Assembly: GCA_964036195.1 (NCBI GenBank)
Contig: OZ038454.1
Location: forward strand, 2,852,001-2,916,000
Reading direction: 5' to 3'
Origin: Sphaerolaimus hirsutus
Taxonomy: Eukaryota; Nematoda; Chromadorea; Monhysterida; Sphaerolaimidae
DNA length: 64,000 nucleotides
Below are positions 1 through 11,530 of this stretch, piece after piece (positions within the stretch are counted from its first letter, which is position 1; the number at the start of each line of letters is the position of its first letter). Made by a program: the position numbers and the translations under genes. The notes under the pieces were generated by a model, which ran no database searches, had not been told where the DNA came from, and saw only the letters and a list, made by a program, of their open reading frames with translations.

Positions 1-348
1 CCGTTTTTTTCACTTGACACTTTTTCAAGTGATTTTCAGATATGAGTGAAGTGAAAAAAAGTTGTGCAATGACATTAGTGGACTTTTTCACTTCATTCAT
101 ATCTGAAAATCACTTGAAAATGTGTCAAGTGAAAAAAACACAGTGAAAAATAGCCATTTTTCACTGTTTTTCACCTGACACATTTTCAAGTGATTTTCAG
201 ATATGAGTGAAGTGAAAAAAGTTCACTAATGTCATTGCGAAGCGTTTTTCACTTTACTCATATCTGAAAATCACTTGAAAAAGTGTCAAATGAAAAAAAA
301 CGGGAAAATGTGCGTATCAGGCAGATGTGCGTATCAGTGCACCCCCGT
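1..348. mobile_element. Hairpin MITE, tandem copy (family with 'gtgcgtatcag' ends)
   Basis: Two consecutive imperfect hairpins have arms built from cacttgacactttttcaag / tcagatatgagtgaagtg and their reverse complements. The right end reads gtgcgtatcaggcagatgtg followed by tgcacccccgtc. The same ends and core recur at 58848-59147 and 60648-60893, so this is a dispersed non-autonomous element. There is no coding capacity, and the left end lies outside the window. Confidence 0.75.
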
Positions 349-1878
349 CTGGGAGTGCCCCCAGATCGTGTGCTTAGAATACTGCATGTATTTTGGCACC
401 AAAAAAAACAAGAACAGCAGAAAACTGTTTATTTATCGTGACTAGTCTTCTGTGTTCATGTTACCTATTCATTAAATTTGGTTTCCCGTGGGACATTGTC
501 TGGAGCAAATTGTATTGTTGCAAATTGAACTGGCGTTATAAAAATAACCAATTTCTTCAGTCCATAAATATTTAAAGCCTGCGCGTATAATAACAGTTTT
601 AATGCACTTTGCAAATTTCTTAGATAGCCAGTCAATTCAAGTTTATGTGTCAAGTAAATACGAGTTAAATCAAGTCAAGTAAAAAAGTTTAGGTAGACTT
701 GTTTCCATGCCTAACCAACGATGGAAAAAACACAGAAATTGAACACAGAAACTCATTGAGTTTCTGTGTTTTTGTTTTACACAGAAACACGGAAACTCAC
801 AAATTTTGAAAAACTCAAAACTCAAATGAGTTTTTTTTTGGAGAACACAGAAACACAGAAACACGGAAACACAGAAAAGTTTTTTGAGTTTTTGAGTTTT
901 TTTCAGCGAAGTGGTTGAACACATTTTCAAAACGCACATGAATTCAGTTAAACTAAACAAGATAAGATATGCATGTATACCATGTAAATATGTACATAAT
1001 GTATTCAAATTTTATGATGGAACAAAAAATAATTTAAGGATGGCATGCACATCTCCTGGTGGACATGTTTAAATATAGTTGTAGTTCAAATCAATTCTGT
1101 AGTCTTCCATACAGTGCACATCGATTGAAGAATTTTGGAGTACTGCGTAAATTGTCCTTTGTGAGCATTTTGTTGATGCTGGTGTTGCGATGTGGGTGGA
1201 TGTTCTCATTGAGGACATTTTTATGGACTTTTTTGACACTTGAATGAATACACTTATGTTATGTGGGGTTTAAACATGTGCAAAACCAATATTTTATAAG
1301 AAAACCGCTGTTTCCACATCAAAATGCTGTAAATCAGATTTTTTGGGGGAAAACTCGAGTTTTTGTCACTCGAGTTTTTTAGACAAAAACTCAAGTTTTT
1401 TAGACAAAAACTCGAGTTTTTTAGAAAAAAACTCAAAAAACTCGAGTTTTAACAAAAAACACAGAAATAAAAACAGAGTTACTCAAGTTTTTTTCGATAA
1501 AAAAACTCAAAACACAGGTATTCATTTTTGAAAAACTCAAAACACAGAAAGTGTTTTTTTTTGGAGAACTTACCCATCGTTGTGCCTAACACATCTGCAT
1601 CTATGCCAATCAGTGCCTGTGCTATCCCCTGGCCAAAGATGGGAACTCATTTTTACTTAAAAAACAACTTTTTTGAATTAAAAAACGTTCAACATTTGCC
1701 AGCCTTCATTAAATACAATGCTCGAATTTGTTTGTAATGAATCCATTGTGCATAAATTGTTCAATGTGCACTTTATTTTACCCAGGTATATATTTACTAA
1801 AATATTTGTGGTTCAACATGCCAAACACTTTATGTACTTGTGATGTTTAATGCAGTAATGTAAAAGTGCCATTTTGCC
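349..1878. other. No gene seen; low-complexity DNA
   Basis: 349-365 is a fragment of the end of the GTGCC/GCCCC MITE family. Around 725-900 there are short repeats of cacagaaacacgg. Around 1345-1540 a roughly 20-bp unit containing actcgagttttttagac is repeated several times. ORFs here are short and repeat-derived. I see no supported exon. Confidence 0.5.
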
Positions 1879-1942
1879 CTGGTGCCATTGCCAAGGGCAA
1901 GAAAATCCTCCTGGTGCCATTGCCAAGGGCAAGAAAATCCTC
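1879..1942. repeat. Two tandem copies of a 32-bp unit (third copy at 2761-2792)
   Basis: The unit begins ctggtgccattgccaagggc and is present twice head to tail. A third copy resumes immediately after the MITE at 1946-2760. That MITE therefore inserted into a pre-existing 32-bp array. Confidence 0.85.
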
Positions 1943-1945
1943 CTG

Positions 1946-2760
1946 GGGCCAGTTCCGCAAGTAGACAAGTTAAGAGTTAAAAGTTAAGAGTTGAGTTAAA
2001 GGTTAAAAGTTGAGTCAAAAGTTGAGTTAAAAGTTAAGAGTTGAGTTAAAGGTTAAAAGTTGAGTCAAAAGTTGAGTTAAAAGTTAAGAGTTGAGTTAAA
2101 GGTTAAAAGTTGAGTCAAAAGTTGAGTTAAAAGTTAAGAGTTGAGTTAAAGGTTAAAAGTTGAGTCAAAAGTTGAGTTAAAAGTTAAGAGTTGAGTTAAA
2201 GGTTAAAAGTTGAGTCAAAAGTTGAGTTAAATGTTTAGAGTTGAGTTAAAGGTTAAAAGATGAGTTAAAAGTTGATTTAAAAGACAAATGGGTCATTCGT
2301 TGCAGAAGCGCGATACGCTGATCTTCAATCATATTTTGTCCCCGCACGGCCATTTCGAAACAACGTTCGGCGATTTTTTCTTTTTTTAGCGATAATTTTT
2401 TTGGATACGTTATTTTCAAATGACGTGCATACAACATTGGCACCATGCCAGCGAACAGCCGTATCGATACCAATTTCATATTTTTATTTTTTTATATCTT
2501 TTTACCTTCATTTTCCACTTGTCTCTTAACTCAACTCTTACCTCAACTTTTAACTCAACTTTTAACTCTTAACTCAACTTTTAACCTTTAACTCAACTCT
2601 TAACCTGTAACTCAACTTTTAACTTTTCTCTTAAATTTTAACTTTTCTCTTAAACTTTAACTTTACTCTTAAACTTTAACTTTACTCTTAACTCGCCATT
2701 TGTCTTTTTACTCAACTCTTAACTTTTAACTCTTAACTTGTCCACTTGCGGAACCGGCAC
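1946..2760. mobile_element. Long member of the GTGCC/GCCCC MITE family with CTG target duplication
   Basis: The left end is GGGCCAGTTCCGCAAGTAG and the right end is CTTGCGGAACCGGCAC. They are inverted copies extending through gacaagttaagag / cttaacttgtc. It is flanked by CTG at 1943-1945 and CTG at 2761-2763. On the minus strand the insertion reads CAG|GTGCC...GGCCC|CAG, the same architecture as the shorter copies. The interior is only gttaaaagttgag-type repeats and their reverse complement, with no transposase. Confidence 0.8.
1991..2240. repeat. Five tandem copies of a 50-bp unit
   Basis: The unit starts ttgagttaaaggttaaaagt and repeats with a 50-bp period from 1991, nearly identical in all five copies, inside the MITE at 1946-2760. 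The right half of that element carries a more degenerate inverted version (ctcaacttttaactctt). Confidence 0.9.
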
Positions 2761-2862
2761 CTGGTGCCATTGCCAAGGGCAAGAAAAGCCTCCTGGCGCT
2801 TTTTGCACCACTAATTCAATGTGTGTATTGTGTATTTTACACATTTGATTTTGAATTCAATA

Positions 2863-4109
2863 CACTACTGTGCAGAATAGTTGAGACTTTTTGCGCTGCG
2901 TGATTAATGTTGCCAGAATTTCAAAATGGTCAATATGCAAAACATTTGGATACTATACATGGGTACCCTGGGGGTTGACTACACATGCCTGGGATGACTG
3001 CCCCTCAAGTTCAAATCTGCATATATTCCTAGTGTACAAACATATTAACTCAGTTCATTCATGTTTCAGAATAGTTGAGACTTTTCTTGTTTTGGGCAGT
3101 AGCCACCCAGTATCTCACTTTATAGTCTATATCCAGATCCTATGTTCATTTTTTGCTAAATTTTCACCATGGCAACTGCTTGCCTGCATCACTGAGCTCT
3201 GTGTGCAGCAAGAAACATTCTAAGCATGAACAGCATATGGCAATGCATATATGGAAATGTGGCATTTATTTATTTTTGCTGCAGTTTTGCATCCATTGCC
3301 AGCAACTCAGAAATGGGGTAGGCATACTACTGAGTGGGGCTATTTGGTGTGTAAATTTGAGGTTTTGGCTTTGCTCTATTAGGGAGAAAAGTTGGCCCAA
3401 CTGTGAATGAGTAATGTGCAATTATTTTGGATGGAATTAAGATGGTAAGTTTGTAAGTGCTATAACTTTTGATTGGAATTTCCGTTTTTTTCATATTAAT
3501 TCTCTCTGTCTAAAGTATGTTATAGACTGTTCAATAAAAAAAATTTTCATGCTGCAAATCCCAGTAAAATAAGCATAAAATATTTAGACACCATTGAAAA
3601 TTTTGAAGTGCCATAACTTTTGATTGGAAAGAGATATTGAACTCATTTTTGTTCTAAATGAATCCTTGTTGTCTAAAGTTAAATAGCATGTTCAAAACAA
3701 TTATTTTTCCATGTTTGAAAACTGGGTCAAATTGACATACGGAATTTAGACATAACTAAACCAACAACAAAAATAGAATCTGCAGTTGTCCCGATCATTT
3801 TAAGTGTCGAATGATTCAAATCAGCCCAGAAATGGTTGAGATATTAAGCTTCAAAGACACTCATCCAGATTGCCCATTTTTTGTATATTTGTTGACCATC
3901 TTTTTATAGACCCCCTTTATCTCAGACCTGGGGGATTATTTTAGCAAACAAAATTTTTTCATTGTAGCCCCAGCATCAAACCCCAACACACTCAAATGGC
4001 ATCAAAATTGGGCAAGGGACAAGAAATTGAGAAGCAAAAAAAGTGCGGTGGACCCCCAGCCTACTGTTTCTCTATGTGTGAAAAGTCTCAACTATTCTGC
4101 ACGGTAGTG
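2863..4109. mobile_element. Non-autonomous Tc1/mariner-like element (TA target, ~29-bp TIRs)
   Basis: The left end CACTACTGTGCAGAATAG is matched in inverted orientation by CTATTCTGCACGGTAGTG at the right end. TA is duplicated at 2861-2862 and 4110-4111. TA duplication is typical of the Tc1/mariner/IS630 group. A second partial copy of the terminal sequence (cagaatagttgagactttt) lies internally near 3068. No transposase ORF of adequate size is present. Parts of the interior (3443-4080) belong to a repeat found elsewhere in the window. Confidence 0.75.
3443..4080. repeat. Dispersed repeat, shared with 18590-18764 and 55895-56830
   Basis: Recognisable shared words include cataacttttgattggaaag, gatcattttaagtg, cagcccagaaatgg and ctgggggattatt. 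The 55.9-56.8 kb copy is in the same orientation and the 18.6 kb copy is inverted and partial. I see no ORF in the shared part. Confidence 0.75.
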
Positions 4110-4564
4110 TACTTCACGGTAAAAATTCGCAAAAAGCAAAAGCACAACAAAATTCGGAAATTCACATTCAAATGATTTTTTCTGCACTTTTTGCCAACTT
4201 TACGTCTGGCAAATAGTTTATCTCACATGGCACAAAATTGCCTGCCTAACTGACCGTGCACTTTGGACGCTGCGAGAATTATTCACCAGGTTATGCAGAT
4301 TTGTGAAATCGTGCTGGCGTTGGCGTAAAATTATTCATTTTTGGATGTTTTATGTGACAAAATCCTGATAGGTGTCTAAATTATTTACTTTAAACCAAAG
4401 GCCCGCGGAAAGGCAGCGTAAAAATCAGTCGAATTGTTTTTAAGAAATGATTCCAAATTTTAGGATCAAATTGGCGATTGACTTTATGAATGCAAGCTCA
4501 CTTTTTTATGTAAAATTTGACATTCGATAGAAATGGTAGGCCGAATTCTCAGCACCTAGACTGA

Positions 4565-4683
4565 TACCGTATTTCTTCTAATAGAACGGCGCCGTTCTAT
4601 TTTTTCGTCAACTCTTTTGCTTGCCTGCTATTGGAGGTGCCGTTCCATTGGAGGTATGCCGTTCTATTTGAAGAAATACGGTA
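4565..4683. mobile_element. Short MITE, 'accgtatttcttctaatagaac' ends
   Basis: taccgtatttcttctaatag at the left is inverted at the right as ctatttgaagaaatacggta. It is about 119 bp and near-palindromic, with an internal gaacggcgccgttc. Related to the C-tract elements listed below. A fragment with similar ends lies near 6270-6373. Confidence 0.7.
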
Positions 4684-4918
4684 AATATTATTCACAGCAG
4701 AAGTTATTTACAGTCGGAACATGACCAGCGAACTTCAAATTCCCATGTGTAGAAAGTGCCAACTGGCGTGTCGGGAAATGTGGTGTGTTATTTGATAAGT
4801 TAGCAGCAATAACATGACAAATGCCCCCGGCGCATGCATTCGTGCACGCAGCTGTTGAAAAATACTTAAATAATATTTGTTTGAAATACGCAATTGATAA
4901 AGTATTGAGGGTATTTTA

Positions 4919-5055
4919 ACCGTATTTCCTTGAAATACCCCCCCCCGCCGCCCCCAAAAATAGACACTATGAGTTGTTAACCCCCCTCGTTTAAACACCC
5001 TCTCAATTTCCACCCTGAAAAAATAAACCCCCCGGGGGTAAATCAAGGAAATGCG
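4919..5055. mobile_element. C-tract MITE, 'accgtatttccttgaaatacccc' ends
   Basis: The left end has accgtatttccttgaaatac followed by a C tract. The right end has a G tract followed by taaatcaaggaaatgcgg. The ends are diverged. Other members are at 7223-7619, 11531-11994, 16588-16838, 17272-17391, 21500-21694, 24746-24927, 25667-26086 and 60114-60552. Confidence 0.65.
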
Positions 5056-6736
5056 GCAGTTACCCCTGCCATTTTTTGTCTCATGGTAAAATGGTCGGTA
5101 TTCAAGTTTTAGGACAGCATTGCTCTTATAAATACTTCAAAGTAAGTCCATGATAGTGAAAGCTATGTTTTGTCTATAATACTCTTGTTGGATGTGTTCT
5201 GTCAGATGTCTTCTTCTCAACATGTTGCACAAATGTTGAACATTGTGAATTTTAGCATTGGTAGTCAATTACCCAAATACCCAGGTATTACGGGTAAATG
5301 TAAATACATTTTGGCAACTCTGGGAAATACCCCCTTCTCTGTACCCATAGTAAATCTTCAGAGTATTTGTGTTGACATTATCATAGAATCATATGCCATC
5401 TCTCTAGCCAAAGCTGAGTTGTACAGCCAAAGGCACTATTCTGGGATTAACTTATTGCCTGCATGAAATGAACTTTGCCATTTTCTAAATATTTCAATAT
5501 TTTTAACATGAAATATTAAGAAAAGAGTTTTTATTTACCTAGCAGTATAGTTCAATGCATATACATCAAAAATCTACTGGTTTCATGAAGCAAATCAATC
5601 ATCATTTGTCTTATATTCTTTTTCTCAATAAAGTAGATACATAAAATACTAGGTGTCACAGCCAGGAATGTGATCAATCCAACATAATGTTTCTTGAACC
5701 CAACTTTTTGAACAAAAAAATCACCACTTTGAAAATTTCAGTGGCATTTTACCTACTTTGAAACTCAAAAAGCCGCTAATTAAGAATGAAATGTTTTATG
5801 TGCAAATAATGGATGTGAGAAGTAGTAGCAAATGACCAAATTTCTATCTTATAAACTATAAAAATATTACCTACAAAAATGCCCATCCATATAACAACAT
5901 TAGTCATGATATTTTAGTATTTCACAGTTTTTGGAGTGGACCATTTTTATCAAATAAACCATTTAATAATCAATTTTACAATCAAATGTGCACTGCCACC
6001 TAAAAAAATATCCTCACATTTTGCAGGATGGCAGGAATAGGATACCCGAGGAAAAAACCAATGCAAATTCACCTTACAACTATATATGACTACTTCACAC
6101 ACCAAAGTACATCGTCATTCAACCCTGCAATACCACAAATGCTTCACGTTAAACTAAAACGGATCAATTCCTTCAAACGGCTCAGAGATTGCGCACTTGC
6201 CGACGTTATTTTCACGATCATTTCTGGCGCTGCCGCCGGCAGAACACCGCACAGAGTTGGTTATGTAAATATTACCATATTTCTAATAAAAGGGCGCCCC
6301 TCTAATTTCTTTCGTGAACTTTTCTATCCCCTTTTCTATTCGAGATGTTACTGTGTTAGAAGAAATACGGTAAATATCATTATGTCGGTGCACACTAGTT
6401 TACTTATTACACTTTTTACAACAAATTTAGGAAATTTAGTCAACTCAGAAATCCGCTTAGAAAACCTTGGGTTTTAAGGGTTTCAGATTCCTAGCAATAC
6501 TTCATTTTCACAGTAACTTTTCATGAACGGCAGTTTGCAAGGAATAGAAAATTTGTTTAAAATCTGTCACTTGACAGGATGCGTTTTTGTCATATGTCAA
6601 CCGGTTTGACAAACACACCTCATGTTGTTTCGCTGTGCATACCATTGACAAAATATCTGGGAGATTTAGATATATCTATTTAAAAAATATCAGAAAATTT
6701 TTTCGCAAGCGTCTTCTCAACTGAATTTCGATGCAG
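5056..6736. other. No supported gene; possible isolated exon near 6027-6264
   Basis: 5056-6026 is AT-rich with no motif I recognise. An open stretch on the plus strand starts after an acceptor-like ttttgcag at about 6026 and ends near a gtaaat at about 6264. It encodes about 79 residues with no recognisable domain, so it is only a weak exon candidate. Near 6270-6373 there is a degenerate MITE end (agaagaaatacggtaaat). Confidence 0.3.
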
Positions 6737-6885
6737 AGGGCACTCCCAGACCCTGTAAAAAGCCCTGTGAAATGTCAAATGTCATGCAAAGTGTCAAAAT
6801 TTTACCGGGCATTTTACATGACTTTCGACACTTTGCATGACATTAGACATTTTACAGGGCTTTTTACAGGGTCTGGGACTGGCAC
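6737..6885. mobile_element. GTGCC/GCCCC MITE family, CAG target duplication
   Basis: The ends are GGGCACTCCCAGACCCTG and CAGGGTCTGGGACTGGCAC, inverted relative to each other. It is flanked by CAG at 6734-6736 (plus one extra A) and CAG at 6886-6888. The core consists of aaatgtcaaatgtcatg-type repeats. On the minus strand it begins with GTGCC. Confidence 0.8.
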
Positions 6886-6925
6886 CAGGTGTCAATCAAG
6901 TATTTTATCACGCCAAAATCCACAG

Positions 6926-7120
6926 ACACCCCCAGCCAGTGTCCTGCTCACTTCAAGTGATACAAACGGGACACTTTTTGGCACGACATCGGACAACGGC
7001 ACCTCGTGCGGTGATTGTTATGAGGCTGGATATGCCCTGCCCATAGTTTACGTTTCCATGGCATTCGGTTGTATGTTTTTGTTCATCGCATTGGCCTATT
7101 TCTACTTGACGTCGTACTGA
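6926..7120 (+). CDS. Candidate terminal exon of a host membrane protein
   Basis: An acceptor-like atccacag precedes an open frame of 64 codons ending in TGA at 7118-7120. The frame begins TPPASVLLTSSDTNG, contains a CGDC, and ends in one hydrophobic segment (LPIVYVSMAFGCMFLFIALA) followed by a very short tail (YFYLTSY). This looks like the last exon of a single-pass membrane protein. I cannot identify the family or place the upstream exons. The MITE at 6737-6885 lies about 40 bp upstream, in the presumed intron. Inferred from composition and splice signal only. Confidence 0.35.
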   Translation, partial: TPPASVLLTSSDTNGTLFGTTSDNGTSCGDCYEAGYALPIVYVSMAFGCMFLFIALAYFYLTSY

Positions 7121-7222
7121 TTTTGATACTGGATGAATTTGGGTGATTTGGTTGAAAGAAATGAAGTTTGTAGTTTTAGTTTGGAGAAATGGAAATGGTT
7201 GATTTATACAAAAGTTTGATTT

Positions 7223-7619
7223 ATTACCTCGAATTACCCCCCCCCCCTTGAATTAACCCCTCCCCTCGAATTAACCCCCCCTCAAAATGGGCTGTGGAAA
7301 TAATAACCCCTCCCTCGAAATACCCCCCCCCCCCCCTGTAATGGAGTACATCATGTATGCAATGTACATGATGTATATATTGCGACTAAACGCATCGCAA
7401 CTAACCATAGAGACTAGTTTGTGTAGCAATGCACGTTGATACAGCCTAATATTTATATCCCGTTTGAACGCATTTATTACCTGTTTTAAATGCCTACTCT
7501 TTACTACAATACTTATGAAAATTTCTGACGAAATAATAAACCCCCTCGAATAACCCCCCCCCTCAAACTTTGCTGGCTAAATAATAAACCCCATGGGGGT
7601 ATTTCGAGGTAATACGGTA
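7223..7619. mobile_element. C-tract MITE ('attacctcgaattacccc' ends)
   Basis: The left end attacctcgaattacccc is matched by an inverted gtatttcgaggtaatacgg at the right. C runs occur at 7238-7350 and 7545-7570. The interior contains tgtacatgatgtatatattg, also seen inside the copy at 25.8-26.0 kb. Non-coding. Confidence 0.7.
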
Positions 7620-7712
7620 GTTGAGAAAGCAGCGATTTACCTAGTTGAAAGAAATGAAGGAATGTATCCCCCTCGAATTTCCCCGCCGAATTTCTTCGAA
7701 TGATCCGTCCTG

Positions 7713-7861
7713 GTGCCACTTTCAGACCCTGTAAAATGCCCTGTAAAATTTCAAAGTGTCAAAAGTCATGGAACATGCCCTGCAGGGCATTTTCCATGAC
7801 TTTTGACACTGCATGACATTTGACATTTTACAGGGCATTTTACGGGGTCTGGGAGTGCCCC
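7713..7861. mobile_element. GTGCC/GCCCC MITE family copy
   Basis: It begins GTGCCACTTTCAGACCCTG and ends CGGGGTCTGGGAGTGCCCC. It is preceded by CTG (7710-7712) and followed by CAG (7862-7864), so one trinucleotide has changed at its middle base. In plus orientation the insertion has GT at one border and CAG at the other. Confidence 0.75.
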
Positions 7862-8374
7862 CAGTTGAGTGAGCTGTGGAAGTTACCAACCATACCTTCG
7901 AGTGACGTTCCCCCCACTTTCAAAATTTTGTTTCCTCAGTTTGTGCATAAAATATTTATGAAGGAATAATAATTATTATTATTCACATAGAGGGGGGGGC
8001 TATTTCGAGGTTATTTAAATGGGTGTTTAAAAAAAGTTTAGAAAAGAAGAAAATTAAAAAACTACATCTCTGTAAAAGTAGAAAAAAATAAAAGATGTTT
8101 TTATATTGCTGAATATTCCGAAATTATAATTGGAAATTGCATCAGATCGAGGTATACTCATTTTTACATTTAAAATGTGAAAAAAATATATCACAAATCA
8201 ATGGAATATCCCATTGCGTGCATTTTGCCAACCTTCAAGAGAATGTCCACCCTTCTCTGACCCTCATCCTGCGATTATAAAAATTACATTTTTGTGATCT
8301 TCTGAATATATTTTTCTATACACCATGACTAGGTAGTGGCAGAAAAACATCCGAAAGGAAAGAGCGCCGCCCTC

Positions 8375-8812
8375 ACAGCAAAAATGGGTGTGTGGATGCG
8401 CGGTGAAGTGTCGTGAAGCGCCGTAAAGTGTCTTCACGCCAACACTTCCCGACGCTTCACCAAGCACGCTAGCGCTTCCACACACATCAGGAAATATCTA
8501 TTCAGATGGGATATGGTACAATTTACTGTATTTTATTGTGGAGTCAGTGGACTATCACAGCAAAAAATGGATCCGTGAAGCGTATGGAAGCGGACTGGAT
8601 GCGCGTGAAGCGGCGCGCTTCCACACGCTTCCCCTACGTATACATTTGGGTGGGACCGCCGTATTAAGAAGCGTGAAGTGCCTTCACGCAGATTTTCGCG
8701 ATGCGTGTGGAAGCGCCGGCAAGCTGCGTGAAGCGTCGGGATGTGTCGGCGTGAAGACACTTCACGACGCTTCACCGCGCATCCACACACCCATTTTTTG
8801 CTGTGTATGTGA
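8375..8812. repeat. GC-rich inverted-repeat cluster with recurring GTGAAGCG words
   Basis: A copy at about 8553-8812 has ends cacagcaaaaaatgg and ccattttttgctgtg. A second, partial copy at about 8375-8490 starts cacagcaaaaatgggtgtgtg. Between the ends, gtgaagcg, gcttcacg and ggaagcg are repeated many times in both orientations, so the DNA could fold extensively. Long ORFs on both strands are products of the repeat. No gene is called. Confidence 0.6.
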
Positions 8813-9083
8813 TGTATGCTCACCAAAATCGCCTGCTTCACAGTCGCCAGTGCTGCCTTGACTTTGTCAACTGGAAACGATGCATTATCTGATATTTGCT
8901 CGAAATTGTTGTCATAAAGCAGTCGGGATATCGTGTCCTTTTGTACCTGTAATCAAACCTGTTTTAATGCAAATTATGCTATGGCTACAAAAGTAGTTCT
9001 TGGGCAAAGAACTGATTATCTCCCTGAGTCAGACGACCAGCTTACATTTTGTTGAAATCCTTCAAAATGTTATATAAAATGTT

Positions 9084-9569
9084 GGCTATTTACACAGGTC
9101 CCGGCCGGGGACGAACGTCCCCGGTCCGGGACAAAAATTATTTGTTTACTGCAAAAAAAAATTTCTCACCGGGGACGTTTGACCCCGGTCGGGGCCATTT
9201 CGACATTGCCGGGGACCTGGCCCCGGCAGGATTTCGATCACTATACAAAAATACAGTGATCGAAAAAAATTAAAATATGAATAAAATAAAAACCGGTAAC
9301 CGCCCGGAGCTAAAATTTGACATGCGTACTCACTAAACAAAGGAGTACACGCATGCCAAATTTGACACTAATCGGAATAATTTTACACACCCGCCCAAAG
9401 AATATGCATTGGCGGGTGTAAAAGTCCTGCAAAAATTCTGTGCATGCTAATTTGGTGATAATTCACCTTATTAACATGCAAATAACCTATACACACCAAT
9501 TATTCACTTTTGAAAAAAAATTATTTTTTGCCGGGTCCCGGTCCCCGGCCGGGACCTGTGTAAATAGCC
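9084..9569. mobile_element. TIR element with 9-bp target duplication (Mutator-like size)
   Basis: The ends GGCTATTTACACAGGTCCCG and CGGGACCTGTGTAAATAGCC are inverted repeats. TAAAATGTT flanks both sides (9075-9083 and 9570-9578), a perfect 9-bp duplication. Nine bases is the usual duplication of Mutator-like elements. The subterminal region is CCGGGG-rich (gtccccggtccgggac, ccggggac). No transposase ORF is present. Confidence 0.75.
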
Positions 9570-9998
9570 TAAAATGTTTGGTCACTAATGCCACCAGTTT
9601 ACTTTTGAATTGTCAAGGCCCATGACATCAGAAAGTGCATTCGAAACATCATCAGTCAACACACAACACCTGGAATTTGAAACTTTTTGGAACCTAAAAA
9701 CCCATTCCTGCCAAATTTACAACCCATTAACATCTGGCAATCATAACAAACCTGAGTGATGTTGCTCAACTTGTTCCCTTGCTGCCCATTTCTGTCCCAT
9801 ACTCTGTGGACAGCACTGTACCCAAACATTGCAATAGCACAGGGGTGGTGTCCACTGGGATTGTCAGGGCATGACAATCACAGAATGGAAGGGTGGTGTC
9901 TGTTACTGTGCTAAATGTGTGTGTCTTTTACAAATATAGGCTTTTTGTGTATATAAATTGGGTAATCTCAATCATGTTGGTATATTGTTGGACATAAA
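9570..9998. other. No gene seen
   Basis: Unique-looking DNA between two mobile elements. A few short ORFs occur, without supporting splice signals or recognisable motifs. Confidence 0.4.
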
Positions 9999-11459
9999 CA
10001 CCTTCCCGGACAAGTTCACCACCCATTTTTTTATTTCACTTCAGATGCAATTTCTCTGGCTATGGGAATCGTATAAAGCTAATATTTGGTTGGTATATAG
10101 TCCTAACACTACGCTACTCCGTATTAATGGGGGGACGTGCGGCGACTCACTACAGGGTCGGTCGCCCTACATGCAAACATTTTTTTGGCTTTTTCAGTGT
10201 CCCAAACAAGTTCACCACCCACTTGATTGGTTACACTATGAGGGCTATATCTCCAGCTGTGTGGGCAATAGAAAGCTGAAATTTGGGGAATGTCTTGCAA
10301 ACAACCCCCTCTCACAATTCACCAGTGGGTGGCACCATTCACCACTACAGCATGGGTCGCCGCATATAAAGTTATTCATTTTTTAAAAACAACTCAAGTC
10401 TCCATAACAGGTTCACCATCTGTCTGCATTATAAAAAAATGTTGTGAGAATGTACCTGATATAAAATTGAATAAAATTTGAACCCTAGTTCTGCTCACAA
10501 AAATTTTTTCAGTAGGGCACCCACCCCGCCCTATAAACAGCAGACTGAAAATTTCCTTAAAGAAAAGACTTAAACCAATTTTTTGTTTCACACTTAAAAA
10601 GTTGGTTTACAAAGTTCACTAGGGAAGGGTTTAAGGTTCAAAGTTATGTAAACAACATAACCTCTAAAACGCCTCTAAAAGGAAATTTTTTTGGGGTGAA
10701 TGAAAAAGTGGAAATTTTGTCAAATTTTGTTCCTGTGATGATGTCATTATGACACCATAATTTTCACCCCAAATAAATTTCCTTATGGAGGCATTTTAGA
10801 GGTCATGTTGTTTACGTAACTTTGAACATTGGACCATTCCCGGTGAACTTTGTAAACCAACTTTTTAAGTGTGAAACAAAAAATTGGTTTAAAGTGAAAT
10901 TTTCAGCCTGCTGTTTATGGGACGGGGTTGGTGCCCTACTGAAAAATTCTTAATGAGCAGAATCAGGGTTTAAATCTAACTCAATTTTATATCAGGTATG
11001 TTCTCACAACATTTTTAAAAATGCAGTTTGGTGGCAAACTTGTTTGGGACGCCTGGGTTGTTTTGAAAAAAATGAACAACTGTACATGCAGCAATGCATA
11101 CTGTAGTGGGTCGTTGGCAGACAGCCCCACTGGTGTATTGTAAGGGGGGTTGTTAGCAAGACATCCCCCAAATTTCAGCGTCATACCAGCCTCACAGCTG
11201 GAGATACAACCCTTGAAGTGTAGCTAATCAAGTGGGTGGTGAACTTGTTGGGTTGGGACACCAAAAAAGCCAACAAAATTGTTGCATATAGGGCAACCCA
11301 CCCTGCAGTGAGTCGCTCCACCTCCCCCCATGGAAGCAGAGTAGAGGGATGTTACAACTTTATATATTCAAAGTTTCAGCTTTATAACACCCCCATAGAC
11401 GGAGATATTACATCCGACGTGAAATAAAAAATTGGTAGGTGAACTTGTCCGGGAAGGTG
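9999..11459. mobile_element. Fold-back element, ~1.46 kb, imperfect palindrome over its whole length
   Basis: The left end caccttcccggacaagttca is inverted at the right end as tgaacttgtccgggaaggtg. The symmetry continues inward: cagtagggcaccca near 10510 pairs with ggtgccctactg near 10930, and gttggtttacaaagttcac near 10600 with gtgaactttgtaaaccaac near 10845. The whole element can therefore fold into one long hairpin centred near 10720. No transposase was recognised. Confidence 0.75.
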
Positions 11460-11530
11460 CTTACAAATGCCATTTATAACTTGTCACTTCTCAATATCCA
11501 GGTAAGTAATGCAATGAACTATTCGATGCA

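Noticed and set aside
1991..2240. CRISPR-like regular repeat
   Set aside because: The 50-bp units are contiguous without unique spacers and lie inside a MITE in an animal genome.
5170..5466. 98-codon plus-strand ORF
   Set aside because: AT-rich unique sequence, no recognisable motif, no splice support and no context.
8264..8861. Overlapping ORFs of about 70-107 codons on both strands
   Set aside because: They arise from repeated gtgaagcg/cgcttcac words of a palindromic element and have no protein-like features.
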